Source of the DNA: Planctomycetaceae bacterium
GTDB lineage: Bacteria > Planctomycetota > Planctomycetia > Planctomycetales > Planctomycetaceae
Length of the DNA: 64,000 nt
NCBI GenBank assembly: GCA_028284485.1
Contig: JANQRQ010000328.1
Coordinates: forward strand, 40,524 to 104,523
Direction of reading: 5' to 3'
Shown here: piece after piece, positions 18,073 to 28,236 of the stretch
Layout of the letters: every line of letters begins with the position of its first letter
Position numbering within the stretch: position 1 is the stretch's first letter
The notes under the pieces: generated by a model
What the model was told of the DNA's origin: nothing
The model's input: only the letters and a program-made list of their open reading frames with translations
Database searches by the model: none
Made by a program: the position numbers and the translations under genes

Positions 18073-19164
18073 CTAATCGAACGGAATGCCGGTCCGACTG
18101 GAGATCTCGCGCAAATCGTTCACGACGGCAGGAATCAGCGGAATTCCCTCACGTCGGCGAATCTCTTCCGCTTCCCGTTCCGGATCGCCGGGAATCAACG
18201 GGCCATCCGTATCCGGGGCCGGTCGCGTTGCGCGAAACGTGCGAATCCAATCGTCGATTTGCAATTTGAACTCGTCTACGTCTCGGAAGGCATCAATTCG
18301 CATTGCACCAAATAAGTGCCCCAAACCTTCCCCGACTTCACGCTCCGGATCGGCGTGTCCGATCGTAAATGGCGGCGTAAACGGCCCCCAATTCCCACCG
18401 CTTAGTGGGCCGCAAAGCAAGTCGACCATGGCACCCAAGCAATACCCCTTGTGTCCACCCCGTTCTCGCTCCGAACCCAATGGCAGCATCGCACCACCGT
18501 CGGCCATCCGCTCGGGATCAGTCGTCGGGTAGCCCTCCTTGTCGATGGCCCAGCCATCGGGAATTGGTTTCTGGCGTCGCAACGCCATCTCGATCTTTCC
18601 AAATGCAGCCGCGGGAGTCGCCATGTCGATCACAATCGGCGGTTCTTCCTTGCCGGGGAAGGCAATTGCAATCGGATTCGTGCCTAACATTCTATCGGCT
18701 CCCCATAACGGAGCCACGATGCGCGTCGTGTTGGTCATCGACCAACCGATCTGATCCCGCTCAAGCGCTTTAAGCACGTAGTATCCGGCAATCCCATAAT
18801 GATTCGTGTTACGGGTCGCAACCCAACTCGAGCCGGCCGCATCGGCTTTGTCCATGGCGATGTCGTTCGCATGTGGGCCGACCACCAAACCGAGACCATT
18901 GTCGCCATCAACGACCGCCGTGCCGACGGTCTCCCGAACAGTTGTAATTTTCGGTTGCGGATTGATCCGCCCCAGCGACAGCATCGAAAAATAAGAATGC
19001 AATCGAGCGATACCATGCGAATCGATTCCGCGAAGATCGCTAACCGCTAATACGTCCGCCGCAAGGTGCGCATCGTGTTCCGGCACTCCAAACGACTGCA
19101 GGACACGTACGGTAAACTCGGACAATCGCTCGACCGGAAACGTCGTGACTTCGTCATGAGACAT
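18073..19164 (-). CDS. Ldh-family (malate/L-lactate-type) dehydrogenase
   Basis: 363 residues of the Ldh_2 family, NAD(P)-dependent oxidoreductases without a Rossmann fold (malate, L-lactate, L-sulfolactate and ureidoglycolate dehydrogenases). Seen: the catalytic DSHGIARL near residue 50, the NHYGIAGYY and NPIAIAFP motifs, VIDMATPAAAFGK, and GHKGYCLGAMVDLL in the C-terminal half. The substrate cannot be told. It lies 117 bases after the L-2-hydroxyglutarate oxidase gene on the same strand, at the end of the nqr gene run, which suggests a 2-hydroxyacid as substrate. It is convergent with the FG-GAP gene. Confidence 0.88.
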   Translation of the reverse strand: MSHDEVTTFPVERLSEFTVRVLQSFGVPEHDAHLAADVLAVSDLRGIDSHGIARLHSYFSMLSLGRINPQPKITTVRETVGTAVVDGDNGLGLVVGPHANDIAMDKADAAGSSWVATRNTNHYGIAGYYVLKALERDQIGWSMTNTTRIVAPLWGADRMLGTNPIAIAFPGKEEPPIVIDMATPAAAFGKIEMALRRQKPIPDGWAIDKEGYPTTDPERMADGGAMLPLGSERERGGHKGYCLGAMVDLLCGPLSGGNWGPFTPPFTIGHADPEREVGEGLGHLFGAMRIDAFRDVDEFKLQIDDWIRTFRATRPAPDTDGPLIPGDPEREAEEIRRREGIPLIPAVVNDLREISSRTGIPFD

Positions 19165-19281
19165 GTAGTTTGTCTTTTCGTATCGATTGGGGCCTGGAAG
19201 TCAGACCTAGTTTCCGATCGGCTTGTTTAAATCGGTAACAATTTCATACGAACAACGATCGTCGAGAATTCGCTGACAGCG

Positions 19282-20484
19282 TCAGTCCATCTGCTTCAAC
19301 AGTTTGTCGACGATCAATTTGCCAATGTTTAATGAGGAAGTTGCCGCGGGCGAAGGGGCATTACAGACATTGACAATACGGTCGGATTCTTCGATGACAA
19401 AATCATCGACAAGCTTTCCGTCCCGCCCCAAGGCCTGGGCACGCACGCCGGCCGGCGCAGCTTCGAGCTGGTCACCCGTAATCTCCGGCATCAGTCGTTG
19501 CAATGCTTTGACAAACGCCTGCTTGCTGAACGAGCGCCACATTTCGCCAAATCCCGTCTTCCAATGACGCGAAGCCATTTTCAAAAACCCGGGATACGTC
19601 AGTGATTCGAACAGGTCTGAAAAGTTGATATCGGTTTTGCGGTAGCCCTCACGCGCGAAAGCCAAAACAGCATTCGGGCCGCATTCGACTCCGCCATGGA
19701 TCATCTTCGTAAAATGGACACCCAAAAAGGGAAATTTGGGATCGGGAACGGGATAAATCAACGTTCGACACAAATGCTCGGCTTCCGGCTTTAGCTCGTA
19801 ATACTCGCCGCGAAAGGGAACGATTTTCGACTCGGGCATGCTGCCGCTCATTTTCGCAACGCGATCGCACTGTAGTCCGGCGCAGGTAACAGTATATTTT
19901 GCCTCGATATCACCGACGCCGCTTTGCAGAATAACCGATCCGTTCGAACGTTCGATGCCGGTCACACGGGCTGATGTCTCGATTGTTGCACCACGCTCGG
20001 ACACCAAATTCGCCAAGGTTTGACAAACTTGCTTGTAATCGACGATGCCGGCTTCCGGCACATGGATCGCCTTCACACCTGCCGCATGCGGCTCCAATTC
20101 CCGCAACCGTTCCTGCTCGATCATTTCGCATACGACACCATTTGCTTGGCCACGCTCGTAAATGCGCTCTAAGTTTGGCAGTTCCGATTCGTCGACAGCG
20201 ACGATGACTTTTCCGCAAAGTTCGTATGCGATCCCCTGCTTCTCGCAGAATGCCTCCATAGCCTTTTTGCCTTCGCGGCAATTCTTGGCGCGCAACGAAC
20301 CAGGTCGATAATATATGCCGGAATGCAGGACGCCTGAATTATGGCCTGTCTGGTGATAGGCGAGTTCTGCTTCTTTTTCGAGGATCGTCAGCTTCAACTC
20401 CGGACGGCGCTCGCTCAAACGGAATGCTGTCGCCAGCCCGATGATTCCTCCGCCCACAATCGCCACATCAGTCTTCTGCGTCAT
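19282..20484 (-). CDS. lhgO: L-2-hydroxyglutarate oxidase/dehydrogenase
   Basis: 400-residue FAD-dependent oxidoreductase of the DAO family. The dinucleotide-binding start is [18 protein letters not shown], followed by [18 protein letters not shown], a signature of the LhgO/L2HGDH subgroup, and [10 protein letters not shown] later. It oxidises L-2-hydroxyglutarate to 2-oxoglutarate; the characterised E. coli enzyme passes electrons to the respiratory chain. Its ATG lies only 15 bases after the nqrM stop, so it is likely part of the nqr operon. The coupling of this enzyme to the Na+-NQR genes through the quinone pool is inferred from position. Confidence 0.93.
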   Translation of the reverse strand: MTQKTDVAIVGGGIIGLATAFRLSERRPELKLTILEKEAELAYHQTGHNSGVLHSGIYYRPGSLRAKNCREGKKAMEAFCEKQGIAYELCGKVIVAVDESELPNLERIYERGQANGVVCEMIEQERLRELEPHAAGVKAIHVPEAGIVDYKQVCQTLANLVSERGATIETSARVTGIERSNGSVILQSGVGDIEAKYTVTCAGLQCDRVAKMSGSMPESKIVPFRGEYYELKPEAEHLCRTLIYPVPDPKFPFLGVHFTKMIHGGVECGPNAVLAFAREGYRKTDINFSDLFESLTYPGFLKMASRHWKTGFGEMWRSFSKQAFVKALQRLMPEITGDQLEAAPAGVRAQALGRDGKLVDDFVIEESDRIVNVCNAPSPAATSSLNIGKLIVDKLLKQMD

Positions 20485-20499
20485 GGTCTTTCCAGCAGC

Positions 20500-20808
20500 T
20501 CAGGATCGAACCGCCGGTGGCGATCTCTCAGGATTCGTTTGAGTCGACGCGTTCCACGCGCCTGACTGGTGGGCCTCTTGACTCGTCTGCTGACGGTCCG
20601 TTACGCACGGTTCTGGTTCTAACGGTGCGCCAGTGCAATCCGGTGATGGATTTGTGCAAGCGTCACACAGCGTGTTGCCGTGCTCGTCGCGCATCGCCCC
20701 CAAGCCGCCGCATGTCCCTTTCAAGCGACGGTTGCTCACCAGAACACCAATCGCCATCCCACTGATCGCCAACGCAATCAAAACTGCAGCTGCAAAAAAA
20801 GTCGTCAT
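20500..20808 (-). CDS. nqrM: Na+-NQR maturation protein NqrM
   Basis: 102 residues: an N-terminal membrane helix (about 4-25) and then the NqrM/DUF539 signature RRLKGTCGGLGAM followed by LCDACTNPSPDC, with C33, C48, C51 and C58. NqrM is needed for assembly of Na+-NQR, probably by delivering iron to the Cys-ligated centre between NqrD and NqrE. Its start overlaps the apbE stop by four bases (ATGA), which implies translational coupling. The C-terminal 40 residues are polar and likely disordered. The ORF is short, but position and motif make the call firm. Confidence 0.93.
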   Translation of the reverse strand: MTTFFAAAVLIALAISGMAIGVLVSNRRLKGTCGGLGAMRDEHGNTLCDACTNPSPDCTGAPLEPEPCVTDRQQTSQEAHQSGAWNASTQTNPERSPPAVRS

Positions 20809-21899
20809 GGAACTAATTCGTGTCGAGTCATCGTTTGTTCGAACATCGGTGTCGCGCGCTCTATCAATTGGTTTCCATCCCGCACGAGGAACAAAGCGGC
20901 GATGTTCTCTTGCACTGCCAAATTATATCCATCGACCGGCCCCAGGACCATTAGGGCTGTCGCGAAAGCGTCGGCCGTGATGCATTCGGGCGCAGAGACC
21001 GAAACCGAAGCGAGGTCGAACGTTACGGGCCAACCGGTACGCGGGTCAATTGTGTGAGAGTAACGTGTCCCCTCAATCTCGAAAAAATTGCGATAATCAC
21101 CCGATGTTGCCAGGCTGTGGTCCGCCATCGACACGGCTGCAAACAACTTTCTCTCCCCTGCATGGGGTGCTTCGATTCCAATGACCCAAGGTTCGCCGGA
21201 TCGTTTCGTTCCGCGAACGCGCGTTTCCCCACCGATTTCAACCAAATAGCCGCTGACTCCGAGCGATTCGAGATACTCAGCGACGACATCGACGGCATAC
21301 CCTTTCGCAATGGCGGAGAGATCGATGCGGATTTGAGCCTGCTCCTTCCTCAATGCGGGAGGTGTTTGACGCACATCAATCTTCGCAAAACCGATGCCGT
21401 TTCGGCATTCCTGAATCTGTTCTCGGCTGGGAATCTCGCGTTCGGAAGGTCTCGGACCAAAACTCCAAAGGTCGACCAATGGCCCAACGGTCACGTCAAA
21501 GGCTCCGTCGGTTCGCGAACTGATTTCAATGGCGCGAGACAAGACCTCCGCGGTTTCCTTGGAAACCTCGAACCATTCCGTCGAATCGCCGTCATTGAAA
21601 CGAGAAATCTCGGAATCAGGCTGCCAAGTCGACATCAACGCGTTGATCCGCTGAAGGCGCTCGTCGATGGCAGCCTGTAATTGCACCTGGTCGACTCCGG
21701 TCGGCAAATCGTCCAAGGAAATGTGGTAGGACGTTCCCATTGTCGAACCAGTCAGCGAAACCGGGCTCGAACTTTTTTGGGGGGCCCCGCAACCAGTCAT
21801 TCCCGCAAATAACAGAGTGGCCGTAATCACGATTAAGACCACTGAAGGCCGGTGCTCGATCAAATCCATCGAGTGCCCGGTCTGCGGCTGATTCCGCAT
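20805..21899 (-). CDS. apbE: FAD:protein FMN transferase (lipoprotein)
   Basis: Attaches FMN covalently to threonines of NqrB and NqrC. From the ATG at 21899 (GGGAAG just upstream) it has 364 residues; ATGs at 22034, 21923 and 21869 are also in frame. The N-terminus has a membrane segment ending in a lipobox, LLFAGMTGC, so it is likely a periplasmic lipoprotein. ApbE motifs: GSTMGTSYHI, DSEISRFND, GLAKGY-like IAKGYAVDVVAEYL, the IEIGGE-type VEIGGETRVRG, and HTIDPRTGWP followed by ITADAFATALMVLG with the Mg-binding Asp. Its place between nqrF and nqrM fits its role in NQR maturation. Confidence 0.95.
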   Translation of the reverse strand: MRNQPQTGHSMDLIEHRPSVVLIVITATLLFAGMTGCGAPQKSSSPVSLTGSTMGTSYHISLDDLPTGVDQVQLQAAIDERLQRINALMSTWQPDSEISRFNDGDSTEWFEVSKETAEVLSRAIEISSRTDGAFDVTVGPLVDLWSFGPRPSEREIPSREQIQECRNGIGFAKIDVRQTPPALRKEQAQIRIDLSAIAKGYAVDVVAEYLESLGVSGYLVEIGGETRVRGTKRSGEPWVIGIEAPHAGERKLFAAVSMADHSLATSGDYRNFFEIEGTRYSHTIDPRTGWPVTFDLASVSVSAPECITADAFATALMVLGPVDGYNLAVQENIAALFLVRDGNQLIERATPMFEQTMTRHELVP

Positions 21900-22086
21900 G
21901 TCGCTTCCCAGTCCGATCCAGTCGGCGGCCATGGCAACCTGTCTACATTTCAAGAACGGCATCGCGCGGATGGGCGAAGTCGATTGGGACGAGCATCGTG
22001 CGAAGTCATCGTCGCCGCCTTGCAAAGCCATCAATATCGAGCGCCAACATACTTATCGCGTTGGCGCAACGTGAATGGGAAATCTT

Positions 22087-23307
22087 TTAGCCGCCGAAAT
22101 CATCGAAGGCGATGTTTTCAGACTCGACACCGAGATCATCCAGCATTTTCAACACCGCTTGCAGCATCATCGGTGGTCCGCAAATGTAGTATTCACAATC
22201 TTCCGGAGCAGGGTGATCCTTCAGGTAGTGGTCATACAATACCTGATGGATAAACCCGGTATACCCGGTCCAATTGTCTTCCGGCAGCGGGTCTGAAAGT
22301 GCGACGTTCCAACTGAAATTCGAATTGTCTTCGGCAAGTTGCTCGAATTCCTCTTCGTAAAACATTTCCCGTAAACTGCGGGCACCGTACCAGTAAGAAA
22401 CCTTACGATCGGTGTGACGACGTTTAAAGAGTTCGAAAATATGCGACCGAAGGGGTGCCATCCCTGCACCGCCGCCGATGTAGATCATTTCCGCATCGGT
22501 ATCCTTAATGAAGAATTCCCCATAGGGGCCGGAGATCGTGCAATGATCATCCGGTTTTAAATCGAAGATATAGGAAGACATTTTCCCGGGAGGCGTGCCT
22601 TTGGGGGCACGAGGGGGAGGCGTGGCGACACGCACATTCAGCATGATGAGGCCTTGCTCGCCGGGGTAGTTCGCCATCGAATATGCCCGAAAGACCGGCT
22701 CGGTGACGTGCGATTCAATCTCCCACAGGTTGTACTTGTCCCAATCCTCCCGGTATTCCTCTTCGACATCGAAATCGGCGTATTTGACGTCATGAGGTGG
22801 GCATTCGATTTGAATGAACCCTCCTGGCTTAAAGTCGACGCTTTCCCCTTCGGGAAGATTCAGCACGAGTTCCTTAATGAAGGTCGCAACATTCCGGTTT
22901 GAACGGACGGTGCAATCCCATTTCTTCGTTTCGAACACTTCGGGCGGCACTTCGATCTTCAAGTCCTGCTTAACAGCAACCTGACATGACAACCGATATC
23001 CCTCTTTGGCCTGCCGATTGTTAATGTGGGTACGTTCGGTGGGAAGGATATCGCCGCCGCCATCAAAGACTTTGACAATGCACTGGGCGCAGGTTCCGCC
23101 CCCTCCACAAGCTGACGAAACAAAGATATCGTTGTTCGCAAGGGCCCCCAACAGTTTTCCGCCCACTGGCACTGCGATCGATTTTTGATCATTGATGAGG
23201 ATGTCGACGTCGCCGCTAGCCACCAGTCGCCATTTGGCAACTAGAATCACTCCGACCAGCGTTAAGACGACGCCGGTAAACATTACTACACCCAGCAGGA
23301 CTTCCAT
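22087..23307 (-). CDS. nqrF: Na+-translocating NADH:quinone reductase subunit F
   Basis: 406 residues. It is the NADH-oxidising entry subunit. An N-terminal membrane helix (about 3-25) is followed by a 2Fe-2S ferredoxin domain with C67-x5-C73-x2-C76 ([11 protein letters not shown]) and C108, and then by a ferredoxin-reductase module: FAD motif [20 protein letters not shown], and NAD-binding [16 protein letters not shown] and [13 protein letters not shown]. The C-terminal aromatic-containing [10 protein letters not shown] end is characteristic. It lies 18 bases after nqrE. Confidence 0.97.
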   Translation of the reverse strand: MEVLLGVVMFTGVVLTLVGVILVAKWRLVASGDVDILINDQKSIAVPVGGKLLGALANNDIFVSSACGGGGTCAQCIVKVFDGGGDILPTERTHINNRQAKEGYRLSCQVAVKQDLKIEVPPEVFETKKWDCTVRSNRNVATFIKELVLNLPEGESVDFKPGGFIQIECPPHDVKYADFDVEEEYREDWDKYNLWEIESHVTEPVFRAYSMANYPGEQGLIMLNVRVATPPPRAPKGTPPGKMSSYIFDLKPDDHCTISGPYGEFFIKDTDAEMIYIGGGAGMAPLRSHIFELFKRRHTDRKVSYWYGARSLREMFYEEEFEQLAEDNSNFSWNVALSDPLPEDNWTGYTGFIHQVLYDHYLKDHPAPEDCEYYICGPPMMLQAVLKMLDDLGVESENIAFDDFGG

Positions 23308-23325
23308 GAAGCCATTCAGCCTTTA

Positions 23326-23943
23326 TCAAAGTTGAATTCCGCCGAAAGCCATAAACGCCAATGCCATCAGCCCGACGGTGATAAATGTAATTCCCAGCCC
23401 GCGTAATCCATGCGGGACGTCACTGTACTTGAGTTTTTCGCGGATGCCGGCGAGCGCCATAATCGCCAGCGCCCATCCCAAACCCGATCCAAAGCCGAAG
23501 ACAACGCTTTCTGGAAAATTATAGTCACGTTCGACCATAAACAATGTTCCGCCAAGAATCGCACAGTTGACGGTGATCAATGGCAGAAAAATCCCCAACG
23601 CGTTGTACAGCGGCGGAAAGAAGCGGTCGAGTGTCATCTCCAAGATTTGCACCATTGCCGCAATCACGCCGATGTAGCTGATCAAACCGACAAACGTCAA
23701 ATCGACAGTGGAAAAGTCGCTGCTGATCCAGTCGAGCGTGCCCTCTTTGAGCAGGTGCTGGTAGATCAGGTTATTCGCCGGCACGGTGATCGTTTGAATG
23801 ACGATAACGGCAATGCCCAAGCCCGTTGCGGTTTTGACATTTTTCGAAACCGCCAAGAACGTGCACATTCCCAGAAAGAATGCCAACGCCAAATTCTCGA
23901 CGAAGACCGATTTCATAAACAGACCAAGGTAGTGTTCTGCCAT
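23326..23943 (-). CDS. nqrE: Na+-translocating NADH:quinone reductase subunit E
   Basis: 205 residues, a polytopic membrane protein of the Nqr/Rnf DE family with six predicted helices. It starts [20 protein letters not shown] and includes [13 protein letters not shown], the cysteine region linked to the Fe centre shared with NqrD (FLGMCTFLA), and [13 protein letters not shown] with the second Cys. The ATG at 23943 is one base after the nqrD stop (TGACATG); an upstream start would overlap nqrD. Part of the membrane core that couples electron flow to Na+ translocation. Confidence 0.96.
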   Translation of the reverse strand: MAEHYLGLFMKSVFVENLALAFFLGMCTFLAVSKNVKTATGLGIAVIVIQTITVPANNLIYQHLLKEGTLDWISSDFSTVDLTFVGLISYIGVIAAMVQILEMTLDRFFPPLYNALGIFLPLITVNCAILGGTLFMVERDYNFPESVVFGFGSGLGWALAIMALAGIREKLKYSDVPHGLRGLGITFITVGLMALAFMAFGGIQL

Positions 23944-23944
23944 G

Positions 23945-24568
23945 TCAAGCCTCCTCAACCTGGTCTGGATACGCAGTGCGGATTATCCAGATGAGTAGCC
24001 CGATAAGAAAGAACGCGCTCGGTGGCAGCAACATCAACCCATTGGGGACATACCACCCGCCGTCGGTCGTCACCTTCGCAATTTCGTATCCGAACAACTT
24101 GCCGGAACCAAAAAGTTCCCGCACAAATCCGACCGCCAGCAGTATGAAGCTATAACCAAGCCCGTTCCCGATGCCGTCGAGGAAACTATCCTTGACGTTA
24201 TTTTTCATGGCGAAACCTTCGGCTCGCCCCATGACGATGCAATTCGTGATAATCAAGCCCACGAAAACCGACAATTGCTTGCTGATGTCGAACAGGTAGG
24301 CTCGTAGAAACTGATCGACCAGGATCACCAGCGACGCGATGATTGTCATTTGCACGATGATGCGAATGCTGCTGGGAATCTGGTGCCGAATCAATGCGAC
24401 TGCCGCGTTCGAGAATGCCACCACGAAAATCACAGCGATGCACATGACCACCGTGGTTTCCATTTTCGATGTGACCGCCAACGCCGAACAAATCCCCAGA
24501 ATCTGCAACGCAATCGGATTGTTCTTGAAGACGGGATCGAAAAGGACATCTTTGGGTTTACTGGCCAT
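23945..24568 (-). CDS. nqrD: Na+-translocating NADH:quinone reductase subunit D
   Basis: 207 residues from the ATG at 24568, which overlaps the nqrC end by 11 bases and follows a G-rich ribosome-binding stretch; a farther start at 24622 would add 18 polar residues. Six membrane helices; motifs [16 protein letters not shown] with the Fe-centre Cys, and [17 protein letters not shown] with the second Cys, mirror those in NqrE. Together NqrD and NqrE form the pseudo-symmetric core of the sodium pump. The start MASKPKD...DPVFKNNP matches the family N-terminus. Confidence 0.96.
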   Translation of the reverse strand: MASKPKDVLFDPVFKNNPIALQILGICSALAVTSKMETTVVMCIAVIFVVAFSNAAVALIRHQIPSSIRIIVQMTIIASLVILVDQFLRAYLFDISKQLSVFVGLIITNCIVMGRAEGFAMKNNVKDSFLDGIGNGLGYSFILLAVGFVRELFGSGKLFGYEIAKVTTDGGWYVPNGLMLLPPSAFFLIGLLIWIIRTAYPDQVEEA

Positions 24569-25337
24569 CTTGCCCCCCGTTGCTTCGCTGTCTGTCGAGG
24601 TAGGGGCCGAAGCCGTCCTCACCCAACCAGTATTGGACGAGCGCGGAGACGCCCCGTGCAGTAATCGTCGCCCCCGAGAGTCCGTCTACCTGACTGTCCG
24701 ACCCCTGCGGAGCCGCCCCTTTGACAACTTCGATTTGCACGTCACCGGAATCGTCGTACGCGATTTTGGACTTCCATTGTTGCTTCCAGTCGGGGTTATC
24801 GACCTCCCCGCCAAGTCCCGGTGTCTCGCCATGTTCGTAAAAGGTCAAACCACGAATTGTATTGAAGTCCGAATCAAGCGAGATAAACCCCCACAGCGTC
24901 GACCACAGCCCTTTTCCGTAAATCGGTAAGACCACCTGATCGAGACGCCCGCCGTCGTAGATTTCATAAACCTCGGCATACTTTCCGCGTCGTTTGATTC
25001 CCGGCAATGGGTGCTCAGCGGGGATCTCCACACTCATCGATGGATCGGATGCCGCCTTCCGCTGATCGTACGACTCGGGGTCAATCATTTGAGGATCCAC
25101 TGGTTCTCCCGTCGCTAAATCGATCAAACGAGGAGTCACCTTCTCCCACTGTTCATCGACCGAATCGCCTTCTCGATAAAGTCCCGCGACGGAGAGGATA
25201 TTTGTCTTTTTATCCAATTCCTTGTTCGCTTGTTGCTTTTGGCGCAACCCGACGGCGGCACCGGAAACAACTAACGAACAAACCAGGCACAGAATCGTCG
25301 CCACTAAAAATGTATGTTTGGTGGAGTCACGCGGCAT
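24558..25337 (-). CDS. nqrC: Na+-translocating NADH:quinone reductase subunit C
   Basis: 259 residues from the ATG at 25337, which overlaps the nqrB end by 11 bases. One N-terminal membrane helix (about 9-29, [19 protein letters not shown]) is followed by a periplasmic FMN-binding domain. The flavinylation motif [13 protein letters not shown] has the Thr that ApbE modifies. A second typical element is [18 protein letters not shown], and [16 protein letters not shown] is the usual FMN-domain signature. It relays electrons inside the complex. Confidence 0.96.
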   Translation of the reverse strand: MPRDSTKHTFLVATILCLVCSLVVSGAAVGLRQKQQANKELDKKTNILSVAGLYREGDSVDEQWEKVTPRLIDLATGEPVDPQMIDPESYDQRKAASDPSMSVEIPAEHPLPGIKRRGKYAEVYEIYDGGRLDQVVLPIYGKGLWSTLWGFISLDSDFNTIRGLTFYEHGETPGLGGEVDNPDWKQQWKSKIAYDDSGDVQIEVVKGAAPQGSDSQVDGLSGATITARGVSALVQYWLGEDGFGPYLDRQRSNGGQDGQ

Positions 25338-26574
25338 TGCGGGCGAGCCTCCTCTTAATGTGGCGTTGCACAACCTGATAATCGATCAAAGGTGCGAACA
25401 CATTGCCGAACAAAATCGCCAGCATAATCCCTTCGGGGAATGCGGGATTGATGACCCGAATCAAAATTGTCATCACTCCAATCAGTATGCCGTAGGACCA
25501 CTTGCCGGCATCAGTCATCGCGGCTGAAACCGGGTCTGTTGCCATGAAGACCAACCCAAATGCCAGCCCACCAATCACCAGATGCCACTGTGGCGGCATC
25601 AAGAAGACGGCATTGGTGTCGCTACCAATTCCATAAAGGAATGTTGAAAAACCAAGGGCCCCGACGAGGACGCCGGCCATGATTCTCCAGGAACCGACTC
25701 CGGTAACGATGAGAAAGGCCGCCCCCAACAAGCAGGCGAGCGTCGACGTTTCCCCCATCGATCCTTGAATGTTGCCCAAGAAGGCTTGCGACCATGTCAC
25801 ATCAATCGAAGCCATAATGTCCGAGAACTGCTGGGTGACCGCGACGCCCTCTTGAACGGTGGCCGTTGCCAGCGCTCCCAAAGCGGTGGCGCCGCTGAAC
25901 CCATCAACGGCGGTCCACACGGTCTCACCTGTAATTTGCGCCGGGTACGCAAAATATAAAAACGCACGGGCGGTGAGTGCCGGGTTCAGGAAGTTCTTGC
26001 CCGTACCGCCAAAGACTTCCTTACCGATGACAACTCCGAAGGAAATCCCAAGTGCAACCTGCCACAAAGGAATCGTCGGCGGCAGCGTCAAAGGAAACAG
26101 CATCCCGGTGACGAGGAAACCCTCGTTAACATCATGCCCCCGGACGCAGGAAAACAGGACTTCCCAAGCGCCACCAACAATGTTGCAAACCAGAAACACC
26201 GGCACGAAATAGAGCGCCCCATGGATCAGGTTTGCAAGAAGACTGTCCGGCGAATAACCGATTCCCAAAACGGCAATCACGATTCCACGCCATCCGGGGG
26301 CCTCGTTGACCGGCAGATCCTGCATGGCCAAATTCGCTTGCAGCCCTGTGTTGTACATCGCCATAAAGATGCAGGGGATGAGAGCCGCCACGACTGTGAT
26401 CATCATCCGCTTAAGATCCATGCCGTCACGCACGTGCGACGGCCCGGAAGTGACCTCGCCCGGCGTGTAAAAGAACGTGTCCACGCCCTCGTACAGAGGG
26501 TAGAGTTTCTCAAGCTTGCCTCCCTTTTCGAAGGAAGGTTTCACTTGGTCAAGGAACCGTCGGAGCGGCTTCAT
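25327..26574 (-). CDS. nqrB: Na+-translocating NADH:quinone reductase subunit B
   Basis: 415 residues from the ATG at 26574, 15 bases after the nqrA stop. It is the large membrane subunit, with about ten helices, which holds riboflavin and a covalent FMN and forms part of the quinone site and Na+ path. Seen: N-terminal [20 protein letters not shown], the conserved [31 protein letters not shown], the flavinylation motif [12 protein letters not shown], and [14 protein letters not shown]. All is as expected for a functional subunit. Confidence 0.97.
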   Translation of the reverse strand: MKPLRRFLDQVKPSFEKGGKLEKLYPLYEGVDTFFYTPGEVTSGPSHVRDGMDLKRMMITVVAALIPCIFMAMYNTGLQANLAMQDLPVNEAPGWRGIVIAVLGIGYSPDSLLANLIHGALYFVPVFLVCNIVGGAWEVLFSCVRGHDVNEGFLVTGMLFPLTLPPTIPLWQVALGISFGVVIGKEVFGGTGKNFLNPALTARAFLYFAYPAQITGETVWTAVDGFSGATALGALATATVQEGVAVTQQFSDIMASIDVTWSQAFLGNIQGSMGETSTLACLLGAAFLIVTGVGSWRIMAGVLVGALGFSTFLYGIGSDTNAVFLMPPQWHLVIGGLAFGLVFMATDPVSAAMTDAGKWSYGILIGVMTILIRVINPAFPEGIMLAILFGNVFAPLIDYQVVQRHIKRRLARNAA

Positions 26575-26589
26575 ACGCAAACAGTCTTT

Positions 26590-27936
26590 CTATCCTTCTT
26601 GTTCGATTTGGTTGAGATATTTGCGTAGCAATGGGCCATATTCCGTCTTACCCGGACAGACGAAGGTGCAAAGTGCCAAGTCTTCTTCGTCCAGTTCGAG
26701 GCAACCCAACTGCTGAGCCTGCTCGGTATCACCGATAATCAGTGATCGCAAAAGAAACGTCGGTAACAAATCAAGCGGCATAACCTTTTCGTACATTCCG
26801 ATCGGAACCATTGCTCGTTTGCTGCCTTCCGACGAGGTGGTAAAGGCATACTTTGAATGCCCGCCCAAAAACGCTGAGGCGAATACACGCTTCACCGAAA
26901 ATTTATCTAAACCCGGGCGTTGCCACCCCAAGAAGACCCGTTCACGTCCTTCTTGAAGCGCTGAGATCTGCAAATGATAACGCCCTAGGAAATCGAACGG
27001 TCCGCTGGCAATTCGTCCCGACAAGACTGATCCGGAGATCACCCGGTTCTCCCCTTCAGCAAGGTTGCCGTACGTGATTTCCGAAACAGAGGCGCCCAAA
27101 CGCGTTCGCATCAAACGTGGCTCGCGTACCGAAGGCCCTGCCAATGAGATCACCCGATCGGTGAAGATTTGACCGGTGACAAAAAGTTTTCCAATGGCGA
27201 TGACATCCTGGTAGTTCAAATACCAAACAGACTTCGATGCGCTTACCGGATCGAGAAAGTGAATGTGAGTTCCCGGCAATCCTGCGGGATGAGGGCCTGC
27301 AAACTCCTCGACCGTCACAAAGTCGAGATCGGTCCCCGGAACGACTGCCCCGGGCGCTTTGGACAAGAATAAGGAACCGTCGGTGAGCGTCCGAATGACT
27401 TGCAATCCAAAGACGAATTCACGTTCGTGTTCACCAATTATCGCAGACGGTTGCGGAGCACACGGATTTGTATCGATCGCCGAAACAAAAATCGAATGAG
27501 GGACGTCATCGGGGTCTGGAACGCGACTGTAAGGTCGGGTTCGTAAGCTCGTCCATAGGCCCGAATTTAACAAGTTCTCGATGACCTGGTCGCGAGGCAA
27601 TGCCGACAAATCGCTATCGTAATACGAGGGAAAGGTTTCCTCGTCGTTCCCTTCCAGCTTTATCGCCAAGGATTGAAAGACGCGCTTCGCACCACGATGA
27701 ATCGCCGAGACAGTACCGCACCCGGGTGATGTGAAGACAACACGGGGATTCTTCTTGTCTGTAAAGAGCGCTTGCCCAAGTTTGACCGAATCGCCTTCAC
27801 GGACCAACATTGTCGGTTTCATTCCGACATAGTCAGCCCCGAGTAAGGCGACTGAATCGACCTGGGGTCCGTCCTCGATGTCCTGCCGAGGGGCGCCTTC
27901 GATGGGTAAATCGAGGCCTTTTGTAATCCGGATCAT
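26590..27936 (-). CDS. nqrA: Na+-translocating NADH:quinone reductase subunit A
   Basis: 448 residues, soluble cytoplasmic subunit that sits on NqrB and contributes to ubiquinone binding. Family features: starts [34 protein letters not shown], a barrel-sandwich segment [47 protein letters not shown] and the closing [22 protein letters not shown]. It is the first gene of the run nqrABCDEF-apbE-nqrM. A hairpin sits in the leader just upstream (27960-27982). Confidence 0.97.
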   Translation of the reverse strand: MIRITKGLDLPIEGAPRQDIEDGPQVDSVALLGADYVGMKPTMLVREGDSVKLGQALFTDKKNPRVVFTSPGCGTVSAIHRGAKRVFQSLAIKLEGNDEETFPSYYDSDLSALPRDQVIENLLNSGLWTSLRTRPYSRVPDPDDVPHSIFVSAIDTNPCAPQPSAIIGEHEREFVFGLQVIRTLTDGSLFLSKAPGAVVPGTDLDFVTVEEFAGPHPAGLPGTHIHFLDPVSASKSVWYLNYQDVIAIGKLFVTGQIFTDRVISLAGPSVREPRLMRTRLGASVSEITYGNLAEGENRVISGSVLSGRIASGPFDFLGRYHLQISALQEGRERVFLGWQRPGLDKFSVKRVFASAFLGGHSKYAFTTSSEGSKRAMVPIGMYEKVMPLDLLPTFLLRSLIIGDTEQAQQLGCLELDEEDLALCTFVCPGKTEYGPLLRKYLNQIEQEG

Positions 27937-28236
27937 GAGAGGACTATTTCATCCGTGTCTTCTCCCATTGGCCACGGGAGAAATGGATCTCGTTGGAAAG
28001 TATGACGATGTCGCGGTACGTACGATTCTGGGATTCCATCTGAGGCTTTGGGCGGAAACCTGAATGACGCACCACCTTAGGGAATGCCCACTTTCTGACA
28101 GCTTCGGGTCAGAATTACCCGTATCTTACAAATCCTGCCTCGTATTTGTAGTAAGCCGGGCAGTGGAATTTCAACTCTTTGCCAGGTCGCGAATGGCGAA
28201 TCTTGGAATCCGAAATCTCTCTGCCCGAGAGGCCAA
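27937..28236. other. 300-bp spacer between lpd and nqrA, with leader hairpin
   Basis: Space for the nqr promoter on the minus strand. No gene supported. It includes a perfect inverted repeat described in the next entry. Confidence 0.45.
27960..27982 (-). promoter_or_regulatory. Hairpin 24 bases upstream of nqrA
   Basis: Perfect 7-bp stem TTCTCCC / GGGAGAA around a 9-base loop. On the nqr transcript it would sit just before the ribosome-binding region of nqrA. No T-run follows, so it is not a terminator. A role in translation or mRNA stability is possible. Confidence 0.4.
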
